Assembly (NCBI GenBank): GCA_018268755.1
Contig: JAFDVW010000008.1
Coordinates: 171,377-235,376, forward strand
DNA length: 64,000 nucleotides
Origin: Acidobacteriota bacterium
Lineage (GTDB): Bacteria; Acidobacteriota; Terriglobia; Terriglobales; Acidobacteriaceae
Reading direction: 5' to 3'
This document shows, piece by piece, positions 24,351 to 31,858 of the stretch. The stretch's first letter is position 1. Every line of letters starts with the position of its first letter. The notes under the pieces are model-generated. The model was not told the origin of the DNA and did not search any database. It was given only the letters and a program-made list of their open reading frames with translations. The position numbers and the translations under genes are program-made.

Positions 24351-24600
24351 GCTTTGGCCGCCGCGTTCACTTCCTGTAATACTTCCGGGCTCCTGATGTC
24401 TTGAAACAGCCGGACCACGGCAACTTCTAAGTGAACGTGTCCATCGCTGCCCGCGTCAAGCGGAAGTTCTGCTTATTTTTTCCTGGAACCAACTTAGGCA
24501 AATCGCTGAAGCTAAAATTCGTCCGGAGTTCGGACGGGGAAATTCCCGGGCCGCCGGTGCTACAGTTGAGGTTGCCGGTGAAAGAGCGGAAGGATAGTTT

Positions 24601-24918
24601 ATGACTGATAAAAGACTCGTCTTCACCACCGCGGGTTCCGAAGAAGAAGCCCGCCGAATTGCCAATGCCTTAGTGGCTCGACGGCTGGCCGCCTGTGTGA
24701 ACTTGCTGCCGCGCGTTACCTCGATCTTCCGCTGGCAGGGCAAAGTGCAGGAAGAAGCGGAATGGCTGTTGTCGATCAAGACCAGCGAAGCGCAGTTCCC
24801 CGCCGTGAAAGAAGCCATCCACGAATTACATTCTTATGAGGTGCCCGAGTGCCTCTGCCTCTGCATCGAAGCCGGTAGCGAAAAGTACCTGGAGTGGATT
24901 GCCGAGTCGGTGGGATAA
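24601..24918 (+). CDS. cutA: Divalent-cation tolerance protein CutA
   Basis: A 105-residue CutA1 trimer-forming ferredoxin-like protein. FTTAGSEEEARRIANALV, RLAACVNLLPRVTSIFRW and the C-terminal YEVPECLCLCIEAGSEKYLE are diagnostic; in the family ACVN is a metal-binding segment. GGAAGGA precedes the ATG. The exact role of CutA is unsettled; copper tolerance was the original phenotype. It is followed 84 bases later by a membrane-protein gene that may share its transcript. Confidence 0.93.
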   Translation: MTDKRLVFTTAGSEEEARRIANALVARRLAACVNLLPRVTSIFRWQGKVQEEAEWLLSIKTSEAQFPAVKEAIHELHSYEVPECLCLCIEAGSEKYLEWIAESVG

Positions 24919-25002
24919 ATTGCCTCTCCGTTGCTCCGCTCGCCGGCCTCGGGGAAATGCCGGGAGAGAAAGCTCCCGAAGAGTTATCCTAGGAGTGGCC
25001 GC

Positions 25003-26022
25003 ATGATGCGCTCGCACACCAGCGAAGGATTTCGATTGCTTTTCCGGCAGCCGGTATTTGGCCTGGCGGAGATCGCGTGGCGGTGGACGGTGGGCGCGGC
25101 TGGCGTGTTTTTGCTGGCGGCCGCCGGTTTCGAATTCCTCAACTCGCTTCCGGTGAGTCAAACCGACCTCCTGCTTTTGCAACTACGGCATCCCGCGCTG
25201 GTCTCCCAGGCCATCGCTCACATCTTTCAAGGCAGCGCCCCGCGAGCGGTCGCGGCAATCCTTGTCCTGGGTTTGGCCTTCACGGCCGCGTGGGTGGTAG
25301 TGGCGGCGCTGGGCCGGGCCGCCACCCTGCAGGGACTGCTCGCCTACTTTCGTGACGTGTACGCCCAGGACAAGCCCGCCCCGGCCGTTCCCTGGCGCTT
25401 GCGGTCGCTGATGGGGCTGAACTTCCTGCGTGCCGCGGCGGCCTTGGCTTTCCTGGTGGGCCTGGTGGGAGCAGGGGTGCTGGCCGGGTTGGCCTCACCG
25501 GAGAAATCCCCCTCTCCTGGGCTGGCTATTCTGGTCTTTCTCTTCGCGCTTGGCCTGACGCTGTGGGCGTGGTCCGCCATCAACTGGCTGCTCTCCCTGG
25601 CGGCTTTGTTCGTAGTAGGGGAGGGACAGGACTCCTGGGGATCGATTCGAGCCGTGGTCAGTCTGTGCCGCAATCGCCTGGGAACAATCGCCGCCCCAGG
25701 CACATGGTTTGGCCTGGTCCACCTCGTCCTGTTCGTGGGAGCCACAGTCGTGGTCACCTTTCCCTTGGCCCTGGCGGGAATTCTGCCCCCGTTCCTGACC
25801 CTGGCCAGCATTCTGTTTATCACGCTGGTGTATTTCGCCTTCGCCGATTTTCTTTATATCGGGCGTCTGGCGGCCTATGTATCTATTCTCGAGCGGCCAG
25901 AACCTCTGCCGATTCCGCTTCTCCCACCCACACTTCCGGAAGCTGCCACCTTGGCCAGCTCAGCCGTAGATCAGGATGAGCTGATCCTGAGCGATGTGCC
26001 GCCTTCTGAGCCAACTGCCTGA
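25003..26022 (+). CDS. Multi-pass membrane protein of unknown function
   Basis: 339 residues with about six to seven hydrophobic stretches. They include WTVGAAGVFLLAAAGFEF, AILVLGLAFTAAWVVVAAL, ALAFLVGLVGAGVLAGL, ILVFLFALGLTLWAW and LVHLVLFVGATVVVTFPLAL. An acidic Pro-rich tail of about 45 residues follows. ATG 25003 follows AGGAG by 8 bases and is preferred over 24931. No enzyme motif is visible. The internal GQDSWGSIRAVVSLCRN segment sits in a predicted loop. I do not recognise the family. Confidence 0.75.
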   Translation: MMRSHTSEGFRLLFRQPVFGLAEIAWRWTVGAAGVFLLAAAGFEFLNSLPVSQTDLLLLQLRHPALVSQAIAHIFQGSAPRAVAAILVLGLAFTAAWVVVAALGRAATLQGLLAYFRDVYAQDKPAPAVPWRLRSLMGLNFLRAAAALAFLVGLVGAGVLAGLASPEKSPSPGLAILVFLFALGLTLWAWSAINWLLSLAALFVVGEGQDSWGSIRAVVSLCRNRLGTIAAPGTWFGLVHLVLFVGATVVVTFPLALAGILPPFLTLASILFITLVYFAFADFLYIGRLAAYVSILERPEPLPIPLLPPTLPEAATLASSAVDQDELILSDVPPSEPTA

Positions 26023-26033
26023 GCCTGGTGTAG

Positions 26034-26054
26034 GCGCGGGCGTCTCGCCCGCGC
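26034..26054. repeat. REP-like hairpin
   Basis: GCGCGGGCG / CGCCCGCGC perfect 9-base inverted repeat with a 3-base loop, 11 bases after the membrane-protein gene. A degenerate partner lies near 26150-26172. It belongs to the dispersed GCGGGC hairpin family. Confidence 0.8.
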
Positions 26055-26173
26055 GGGCGTGCTCGAATCGACTGCGGTGCCTGCGATTCCTTCCAGGTTT
26101 GGGGCGGGGCGTTGAGGGACCTGCAATTGCAGTATTACGGCTCCGCCGACGCGCGGGCGAGATGCCTGCGCCC

Positions 26174-26233
26174 ACACAAACCAAATCACACAAACCAAGT
26201 CACACAAGCCAGGTCACACAAGCCAGGTCACAC
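26174..26233 (+). repeat. 14-base tandem repeat, four units
   Basis: Units ACACAAACCAAATC, ACACAAACCAAGTC, ACACAAGCCAGGTC and ACACAAGCCAGGTC run head to tail, then a partial ACAC. The last two units are identical and the first two differ by stepwise changes. It lies in the 285-base gap before guaA, about 75 bases from its start. Copy number may vary between strains. Confidence 0.9.
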
Positions 26234-26307
26234 ACGTCCGAGGGGAAAACCACCCGCGGAAACGCCTAGCCACCGGCCCGGTCTCCCCTTTACACTGGTC
26301 TGCCAAT

Positions 26308-27885
26308 TTGAGACACTCGTCCGTGGAAACTCAATCCATCGTCGTCCTAGACTTCGGCGCGCAGTACTCCCAGCTCATCGCGCGCCGCGTTCGTGAACAG
26401 AAGGTCTTCTCGGTCGTCCTTCCCTGCACCGCGTCGATTGAAGAAATCCGCAGCTACTCGCCGATCGGCATCATCTTTTCCGGCGGGCCCTGCTCGGTCT
26501 ATGACGCCGACGCCCCGGTGGCCGACAAAAAAGTCTTCGAGCTTGGCCTGCCCGTGCTGGGCATCTGCTATGGGCTGCAATTCATGGTGCACGCCCTGGG
26601 CGGGAAAGTCCGCGCCGCCGAGCACCGCGAATACGGCCATGCCGAGGTCGAGGTCACCCCTGCGTCCGAACTCTTTCAGGGGCTGCCGAACAAACTGGAG
26701 GTCTGGATGTCGCATGGCGACGAGGCGCTGGAATTGCCGCCCGGTTTCCAGCTCAGCGGCAAGTCGCCCAGCGCCGTGGCCGCGGTGGAAAATCCGGCGA
26801 GGAAGATGTGGGCGGTGCAGTTTCACCCCGAGGTGCATCACACCAAGCTGGGCACGGAGATCCTGAAAAATTTTGTTTTCAAGATTTGCCACGCCACTCC
26901 CAACTGGACCCCCCAGCACTTTATTGATGTGACCATCGCGCAGGTGCGGGAACAGGTGGGGACGGGACGCGCCCTCTGCGCACTTTCGGGCGGCGTGGAT
27001 TCGGCGGTGGCCGCGGTGCTGGTGGACCGCGCCCTGCGCGACGGCAAGGGCCGTTCCCGGCTGACCTCGGTCTTCGTCAACAACGGCGTGTTGCGCAAGA
27101 ACGAATTCGAGAAAGTGCAGCAGAACCTGCGCGACAAGCTGGGCTTGCATCTGGTGGCGGTGGACGCCACCGAGCTTTTCCTCGGCAAGCTCAAGGGCGT
27201 CACCGATCCGGAAAAGAAGCGAAAAATCATCGGCAATGAATTCATCACCGTGTTCGACCAGGAAGCCCACCGCATTGAGAAAGAAGAAGGCAAAGTGGAC
27301 TGGCTGGTGCAGGGGACGCTCTATCCGGATGTGATTGAGTCGCGCTCGGTGCGCGGCCCCTCGCAGATCATCAAGTCCCACCATAATGTGGGCGGGCTGC
27401 CGGAAAAAATGAAGCTCAAGCTCATCGAGCCGCTGAAGGAGCTTTTCAAAGACGAAGTCCGGCGCATTGGCCGCGACCTGGGCATGCCGGAGGAAATTCT
27501 GCAGCGCCAGCCCTTCCCCGGCCCCGGCCTGGCGGTGCGGGTACTGGGCGAGGTCACGGCGGAACGCCTCGACATTCTGCGCGAGTGCGACGACATCGTG
27601 GTGAATGAGATCAAGAGCGCCGGGCTTTATCACAAGATCTGGCAGTCTTTCGCGGTGCTGCTGCCGGTGTCCTCGGTGGGCGTCATGGGCGACCAGCGCA
27701 CCTATGCTTCCACCTGCGCCATCCGCGCCGTGCACTCTGAAGACGGCATGACCGCCGACTGGGTGCCGCTGCCCTATGAGGTCCTGAAGACGATCTCCAG
27801 CCGCATCGTGAACGAAGTGAAGGGCGTGAACCGGGTGGTGTATGACATCACTTCGAAGCCGCCGGGCACGATTGAGTGGGAGTAG
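26308..27885 (+). CDS. guaA: GMP synthase (glutamine-hydrolysing)
   Basis: Converts XMP to GMP. The class I glutamine amidotransferase half has [35 protein letters not shown] (catalytic Cys about residue 87) and QFHPEVHHT. The ATP pyrophosphatase half has [15 protein letters not shown] (P-loop, about 226). The protein ends in the usual PPGTIEWE dimerisation tail. Start codons are TTG 26308 or GTG 26323; no Shine-Dalgarno precedes either, so the N-terminus is uncertain by five residues. It is monocistronic, with vapC convergent downstream. Confidence 0.97.
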   Translation: MRHSSVETQSIVVLDFGAQYSQLIARRVREQKVFSVVLPCTASIEEIRSYSPIGIIFSGGPCSVYDADAPVADKKVFELGLPVLGICYGLQFMVHALGGKVRAAEHREYGHAEVEVTPASELFQGLPNKLEVWMSHGDEALELPPGFQLSGKSPSAVAAVENPARKMWAVQFHPEVHHTKLGTEILKNFVFKICHATPNWTPQHFIDVTIAQVREQVGTGRALCALSGGVDSAVAAVLVDRALRDGKGRSRLTSVFVNNGVLRKNEFEKVQQNLRDKLGLHLVAVDATELFLGKLKGVTDPEKKRKIIGNEFITVFDQEAHRIEKEEGKVDWLVQGTLYPDVIESRSVRGPSQIIKSHHNVGGLPEKMKLKLIEPLKELFKDEVRRIGRDLGMPEEILQRQPFPGPGLAVRVLGEVTAERLDILRECDDIVVNEIKSAGLYHKIWQSFAVLLPVSSVGVMGDQRTYASTCAIRAVHSEDGMTADWVPLPYEVLKTISSRIVNEVKGVNRVVYDITSKPPGTIEWE

Positions 27886-27895
27886 AGAAACAGTC

Positions 27896-27940
27896 GTTGG
27901 CCGATAGCCGTTGGTCGTTTGCCGTTGGCCAATGCGCCGA
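27896..27940. repeat. Degenerate GTTGGCCGATAGCC-type repeat
   Basis: Short imperfect repeats of GTTGGCCGATAGCCGTTGGTCG run between guaA and vapC. A related series, GTTGGCCGATGGCC, lies at about 48129-48200 between nuoL and nuoK. It looks like slippage-prone intergenic sequence. Confidence 0.5.
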
Positions 27941-27954
27941 TGCGAGCGCGCACT

Positions 27955-28350
27955 TCAGGCTTCGATGACTTGCAGACCCAGCACCTTCTGAAAGGGATCG
28001 AAGTCGTGGTCGCGGTGAAGTAGTGAATGACCGTTTTTTAGACAGAAGGTTGCAATCAGGCAATCGATCGTTTTGCGCACCGTATATCCGCGCCGCCGCA
28101 GAATGCGGTAGTTCTCGGCGGCGGCAATGGCCAAAGCCCGCCCTCCGGTCTCAAAAACGTGGAACTTCAGGAGTTCCTCGCGGACATTCGTAAAACTCGC
28201 CTGACTCTGGATTCCTTGTAAAACCTCGCACAGAATCAAGTCGGTCAAAGCCAGCCGCTGGCGAGTGAGTGCCCGATCCAGCCATTGAATTTGGGGGTGA
28301 TCGTCGCCGCGCAGATAGTCGATCCAAACCGTGGTGTCAACAATGACCAT
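27955..28350 (-). CDS. vapC: VapC-type PIN-domain toxin
   Basis: A 131-residue PIN-domain ribonuclease. The acidic residues are in place: Asp in MVIVDTTVWIDYLRG (residue 5), Glu in LILCEVLQG, Asp in VRKTIDCLIATFCL and Asp in LLHRDHDFD. VapC toxins cleave specific RNAs such as initiator tRNA or 23S rRNA. It starts 5 bases after the vapB stop, the antitoxin-first order typical of VapBC. It is transcribed toward guaA. Confidence 0.92.
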   Translation of the reverse strand: MVIVDTTVWIDYLRGDDHPQIQWLDRALTRQRLALTDLILCEVLQGIQSQASFTNVREELLKFHVFETGGRALAIAAAENYRILRRRGYTVRKTIDCLIATFCLKNGHSLLHRDHDFDPFQKVLGLQVIEA

Positions 28351-28355
28351 GGCTC

Positions 28356-28559
28356 TTAACCTGAATTTCGCCCGGCCCGCGACTCCTCGAGATCACCTTC
28401 CCAGCGCACTTTGCCACGCAGGCGCCGGATGGAACCTTGCGCGTGGGTTTCGGCAAGCAGACGCAGGCCTGCTTCTACCGCAGCCCTTTTGGTGCGGGCG
28501 CCGCTGCTTCGCATAGCCTGATGCATAAGACGGTCGTCGATTTCGATATTGGTGCGCAT
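28356..28559 (-). CDS. vapB: VapB-type antitoxin
   Basis: A 67-residue protein with an N-terminal ribbon-helix-helix, MRTNIEIDDRLMHQAM, then TKRAAVEAGLRLL, a pattern common to VapB antitoxins paired with PIN toxins. The C-terminal part (IRRLRGKVRWEGDLEE) would wrap the toxin. Its promoter is AT-rich with repeated ATGTGTAT boxes, probably autorepressed by VapBC. It lies in a neighbourhood of housekeeping genes. Confidence 0.9.
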   Translation of the reverse strand: MRTNIEIDDRLMHQAMRSSGARTKRAAVEAGLRLLAETHAQGSIRRLRGKVRWEGDLEESRAGRNSG

Positions 28560-28569
28560 AGAAATTCTG

Positions 28570-28598
28570 ATGTGTATATTTTACATATTTATGTGTAT
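28570..28598 (-). promoter_or_regulatory. AT-rich vapBC promoter and operator candidate
   Basis: ATGTGTAT occurs twice, at 28570-28577 and 28591-28598, with an imperfect palindrome TGTATATTTTACA between. This is strikingly AT-rich for the region and lies 10-40 bases before the vapB start, where an RHH autorepressor would bind. Confidence 0.5.
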
Positions 28599-28745
28599 TA
28601 AGAAAAGCAGATTTTTTATAGAACCTCGCGAGTGAGCTCTCCTTGACCCGCATACCGGCGAAGGGGGCCGCGAAGCATATTTATCCTTGGTTGCGGCCTG
28701 ATCTCAAAATCCATTTACAATAGATGGTCATTCCGAGGACTTTCC

Positions 28746-29606
28746 ATGTCAGAGACACGCCCTGCCGCCGTTGCGACCGCCGAGATTCCCGCCGTCCCCC
28801 TCACCATTGAAGGCTACAGCGTGTTGCACCAGATGATGCGCTTTCGCTGGTCCGCGTGGCGGACGCTGCGCTCCTCGCAGAAAACGGAGATTGTGCACGA
28901 GGCAAGCAATCTGCTCGCCAAGATGGAGCAGAATGCCACCGGCCAGTCCGCGCTCTTTTCCCTACTCGGGCACAAGGGCGACCTGATGTTGGTGCACTTT
29001 CGCGAGTCGTTCGATGAGTTAAATCAGGCACAGCTCCAGTTGCAGCGCATCCGCCTGGGCGACTTCCTGGAGCCCACCACCTCCTATGTCTCCGTCATCG
29101 AACTGGGACTCTACGAATCGACGATTAAGACCTATAAAGAGCTGGCGGCACGAGGGGTCGAGCCGCATTCCGAAGAATGGAACCGCGCCATCGGGGACAC
29201 TCTGGCCCGCCAGAAAGAGGCCATGCGCCCGCGGCTCTTCCCAGAGATCCCCAAGGCGCGCTATGCCTGCTTTTATCCCATGGACCGCCGCCGCGGCGAA
29301 GACAAGAACTGGTACACGTTGCCTATCGAAGAGCGCGCCCGGCAGATGAATGAACATGGCCTGGTCGGCCGCCGTTATGCCGGCACGGTGCGGCAGATCA
29401 TCAGCGGCTCCATCGGCTACGATGACTGGGAATGGGGCGTCGATTTGTTCGCCGATGATGCGCTGATCTTCAAGAAACTGATTTACGAGATGCGCTTTGA
29501 CGAAGTCAGCGCCGTCTATGCCCTGTTCGGACATTTTTATGTCGGGATCCGCTGTACCTGGTGCAATCTGGGCAAGCTGCTGAAGGGCGAGATTGTGAAG
29601 GCGTAG
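28746..29606 (+). CDS. chdC: Coproheme decarboxylase (HemQ/ChdC)
   Basis: Decarboxylates coproheme III to heme b with peroxide, the last step of the coproporphyrin heme pathway. A 286-residue chlorite-dismutase-like protein. MNEHGLVGRRYAG has the proximal His, IGYDDWEWGVDLFADD and YEMRFDEVSAVYALFG are HemQ hallmarks, and the Arg of chlorite dismutases is not expected. ATG 28746 has GAGG upstream. A TACAAT box is at 28716-28721. It is followed 52 bases later by an AhpD-like gene. Presence of this gene suggests the coproporphyrin branch of heme synthesis. Confidence 0.93.
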   Translation: MSETRPAAVATAEIPAVPLTIEGYSVLHQMMRFRWSAWRTLRSSQKTEIVHEASNLLAKMEQNATGQSALFSLLGHKGDLMLVHFRESFDELNQAQLQLQRIRLGDFLEPTTSYVSVIELGLYESTIKTYKELAARGVEPHSEEWNRAIGDTLARQKEAMRPRLFPEIPKARYACFYPMDRRRGEDKNWYTLPIEERARQMNEHGLVGRRYAGTVRQIISGSIGYDDWEWGVDLFADDALIFKKLIYEMRFDEVSAVYALFGHFYVGIRCTWCNLGKLLKGEIVKA

Positions 29607-29658
29607 CGAACTCTTAGACCGCAGAGAGCGTTGAACACACTGGAGACGCGGAGGATTC

Positions 29659-30051
29659 ATGGCCACACTCGGATTGATCGAATACCAGGACGCCAGTCCG
29701 GAAGTTCGCGCCGTCTATGACGACATCATGGCCACGCGAAAAACCGACTGGGTCAACAATTTCTGGAAGGCGCTGGCCCATGATCCGGTGGCCTTGAAGC
29801 GGACCTGGGAAGACATCAAGCAGATTATGGCCCCGGGCGCGCTCGATCCCCTGGTCAAGGAATTGATCTATGTGGCGGTCAGCGTCAGCAATCAGTGCGA
29901 TTACTGTATCGCCTCGCACATCGCCTCGGCCCGCAAGAAGGGCATGACGGATGCGATGTTCAAGGAGCTGATGGCCGTGGTCGGCATGGCCAATGAGACC
30001 AATCGGCTGGTGGCGGGATATCAGGTAGAGATCGACGCGCCATTCCAATAG
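29659..30051 (+). CDS. AhpD-like carboxymuconolactone decarboxylase-family protein
   Basis: 130 residues with the AhpD-type redox motif CDYCIASH (CxxCxxxH) in the middle, typical of alkylhydroperoxidase-like thiol proteins. GGAGG lies 6 bases before the ATG. Its neighbour HemQ uses peroxide, so a peroxide or thiol role is plausible. The substrate cannot be told, and the family also contains gamma-carboxymuconolactone decarboxylases. Confidence 0.88.
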   Translation: MATLGLIEYQDASPEVRAVYDDIMATRKTDWVNNFWKALAHDPVALKRTWEDIKQIMAPGALDPLVKELIYVAVSVSNQCDYCIASHIASARKKGMTDAMFKELMAVVGMANETNRLVAGYQVEIDAPFQ

Positions 30052-30069
30052 CCGTCGGTTCGTCCCTGG

Positions 30070-30417
30070 CTATCGGCTGGGAGACTTCTTGGCTGTTGAC
30101 TTCTTCGCTCCGGACTTCTTCCGGGGAAACCTGTATTCGTGCAGTTTCATGTTCACTTTTCGGCCGCGAAAAGTGACCCCTTCCGCCTCCAGCCGCAAGC
30201 GCTGTTCGATGGCGGAATCTCCTCGCAGCTTGATCACCCCACCGCTTCCCAGCACCCGCTGCCAGGGCAGCGCATATCCATCGCGCAAGGCAGCCACCGC
30301 CTGCCGGGCCCCGTGGGGATAGCCCGCGGCGCGCGCCACCGCGCCATAGGTCGAGACTTTGCCGCGTGGGATTTGGAGAATGGCTGCCTGGATTTTCTGC
30401 CGCGCGCTGCTGGCCAT
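30070..30417 (-). CDS. Alkyltransferase-like (ATL) DNA repair protein
   Basis: A 115-residue protein with the DNA-binding domain of O6-alkylguanine-DNA alkyltransferases: IPRGKVSTYGAVARAAG, then ARQAVAALR. The active-site PCHRV is replaced by PWQRV (Trp at about residue 52), so it cannot accept the alkyl group. ATL proteins such as Atl1 and YbaZ have Trp there and flag O6-alkylguanine for nucleotide excision repair. ATG 30417 is used; a GTG at 30441 is possible. The Lys/Ser-rich tail KKSGAKKSTAKK is unusual and could add DNA affinity. Confidence 0.9.
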   Translation of the reverse strand: MASSARQKIQAAILQIPRGKVSTYGAVARAAGYPHGARQAVAALRDGYALPWQRVLGSGGVIKLRGDSAIEQRLRLEAEGVTFRGRKVNMKLHEYRFPRKKSGAKKSTAKKSPSR

Positions 30418-30564
30418 ATTCGTCTTTTCTTGCCGGGACACAGGCTTTCAAAAATTTAACCAAAAAGAAAACAAACTTTCTCCGAATGCAAATTACCGTA
30501 CTCGCCCGCGGTCTCTCTTGTCATCTTAGGAACCATATTTCACTTCCCAGGAGAGAACACTTTC

Positions 30565-31248
30565 ATGATCCGCACAGCTAAAATTCTTTCGTGTCTATTG
30601 CTCGCAGCCACCGTATTGGCAGCCGTGGGTTGTGGAGATGAGGCGCATTCCCGGCTACGCGTAGTGCATGCTTCCCCCGATGCTCCGAATGTGGATGTGG
30701 CGGTCGACGGCAAAACCGTCCTGAGCAACGTAGCTTACGAAACGGCTTCCAATTATCTGACCATCCGCTCCGGGGCGCGGCGCGTGGAAGTACGCCCCAC
30801 CGGCACCACCACCGACGTCATCAATGCAACCCCGTCGTTCACCAAGAACAAAGACTACACGGTGCTGGCGGTGGATACGGTAGCCAACCTGGCCCCGCTG
30901 CTGCTCAATGACAATAATTCCGCACCCGCGGCCGGGCAGGTGAAGTTGCGGGTCGTGCATGCCGCGCCGGGAGCAGGCAATGTCGATGTCTACGCGGTGC
31001 CGCCGGGCACCGACATCACCACCGTAGACCCCACCCTGAGCAATTTCGCCTTTAAGGCCGTGTCCGATTATCTTTCCGTACCGGCGGGAAGCTATGAAGT
31101 TTTTGTAACTCCGACGGGCACCAAGACGGTGGCGATTGATAGCGGGACGATCACGCTGAGCGCCGGCCAGGTCCGCACCGCGGTCGCGCTGGACGCGCCG
31201 GGGGGTGGGGCCCCCTTCACGGCCATTCTCTTGGCTGATCTAAATTGA
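30565..31248 (+). CDS. DUF4397-domain lipoprotein
   Basis: 227 residues. A hydrophobic signal ending in VLAAVGCGDE suggests lipidation at Cys23. Two related units follow, LRVVHASPDAPNVDVAVDG and LRVVHAAPGAGNVDVYAV, each with a later YLTIRSG / YLSVPAG strand, as in DUF4397 proteins. Function is unknown; members are exported and often surface-exposed. AGGAGAG precedes the ATG. It is monocistronic, ending in a strong hairpin. Confidence 0.88.
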   Translation: MIRTAKILSCLLLAATVLAAVGCGDEAHSRLRVVHASPDAPNVDVAVDGKTVLSNVAYETASNYLTIRSGARRVEVRPTGTTTDVINATPSFTKNKDYTVLAVDTVANLAPLLLNDNNSAPAAGQVKLRVVHAAPGAGNVDVYAVPPGTDITTVDPTLSNFAFKAVSDYLSVPAGSYEVFVTPTGTKTVAIDSGTITLSAGQVRTAVALDAPGGGAPFTAILLADLN

Positions 31249-31271
31249 TCGGGAAGCCGCAACCCATGGGG

Positions 31272-31303
31272 GGGGCGAGGCCGGCGTCTTGCCGCCTCGC
31301 CCC
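31272..31303. terminator. GC-rich hairpin between convergent genes
   Basis: GGGGCGAGG (31272-31280) pairs with CCTCGCCCC (31295-31303), with an inner CGGC / GCCG. It lies between the DUF4397 gene and the convergent STAS gene. There is no strong T-run, so bidirectional termination is probable but weak by canonical rules. Confidence 0.55.
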
Positions 31304-31315
31304 ATGTATCAAGAT

Positions 31316-31669
31316 TCAGGCAGCTTCCTCATGGAAGGAATCGAGCGCGGCGCCTTCGCTGTCATAGACCTCGAAGACCGTCAGCAGCTTGGTCACCTGC
31401 AACAGGTCCCCTACCCGCTGGGTGAGACTGGCCAGCTTAATCGAGCTGCCAGCGTTGCGCGCCGTGGTGTACAGCGCCACCAACGTGCCCAGGCCACCGC
31501 TATCGATGTAATTAACGCCGCCCAGGTTCAAAACGATCTTCTTGCGTTCCGGCAGCAGCGCTTTGATGGTGTCGCGCAGTTCGGCCGATTCCTCGCCAAA
31601 AATGATGCGGCCATCGCAATTTACCACCGCGATGTCGTCCACCACGCGCCGATGGATTTTCAGTTGCAC
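31316..31669 (-). CDS. STAS-domain anti-sigma factor antagonist
   Basis: 117 residues of the SpoIIAA/RsbV family, which bind an anti-sigma kinase and release a sigma factor. GRIIFGEESAELRDTI, KIVLNLGGVNYIDSGGLGT (phosphorylatable Ser57) and the C-terminal KLLTVFEVYDSE are typical. The GTG at 31669 has AGGAG 6 bases upstream; the longer open frame to 34156 is not coding. No partner kinase is adjacent. It is divergent from dnaX. Confidence 0.9.
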   Translation of the reverse strand: MQLKIHRRVVDDIAVVNCDGRIIFGEESAELRDTIKALLPERKKIVLNLGGVNYIDSGGLGTLVALYTTARNAGSSIKLASLTQRVGDLLQVTKLLTVFEVYDSEGAALDSFHEEAA

Positions 31670-31825
31670 GGGATTCTCCTTCGCCCCAAACCAATTTAGG
31701 CCTAACAGGGTATCCTGCGGGGAACGCTTGGGCAAGCGTTTCATTGGGACAACAAGTGCGGAAAATGTGCAAAAATTTCGTGGTCTGGCCGCGCCCCAAG
31801 CCCCTCCATCCGCGCTCCCATCACG

Positions 31826-31831
31826 TATAAT
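31826..31831 (+). promoter_or_regulatory. dnaX -10 box
   Basis: A perfect TATAAT lies 27 bases before the dnaX ATG. No clear -35 is seen in the GC-rich sequence upstream. Confidence 0.55.
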
Positions 31832-31858
31832 CAGACCTTTGATTCGCCCCACTCTCCC

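Noticed and set aside
26100..26300. CRISPR array in the CACACAAGCC repeats
   Set aside because: The 14-base units are contiguous with no spacers, and no cas gene is seen.
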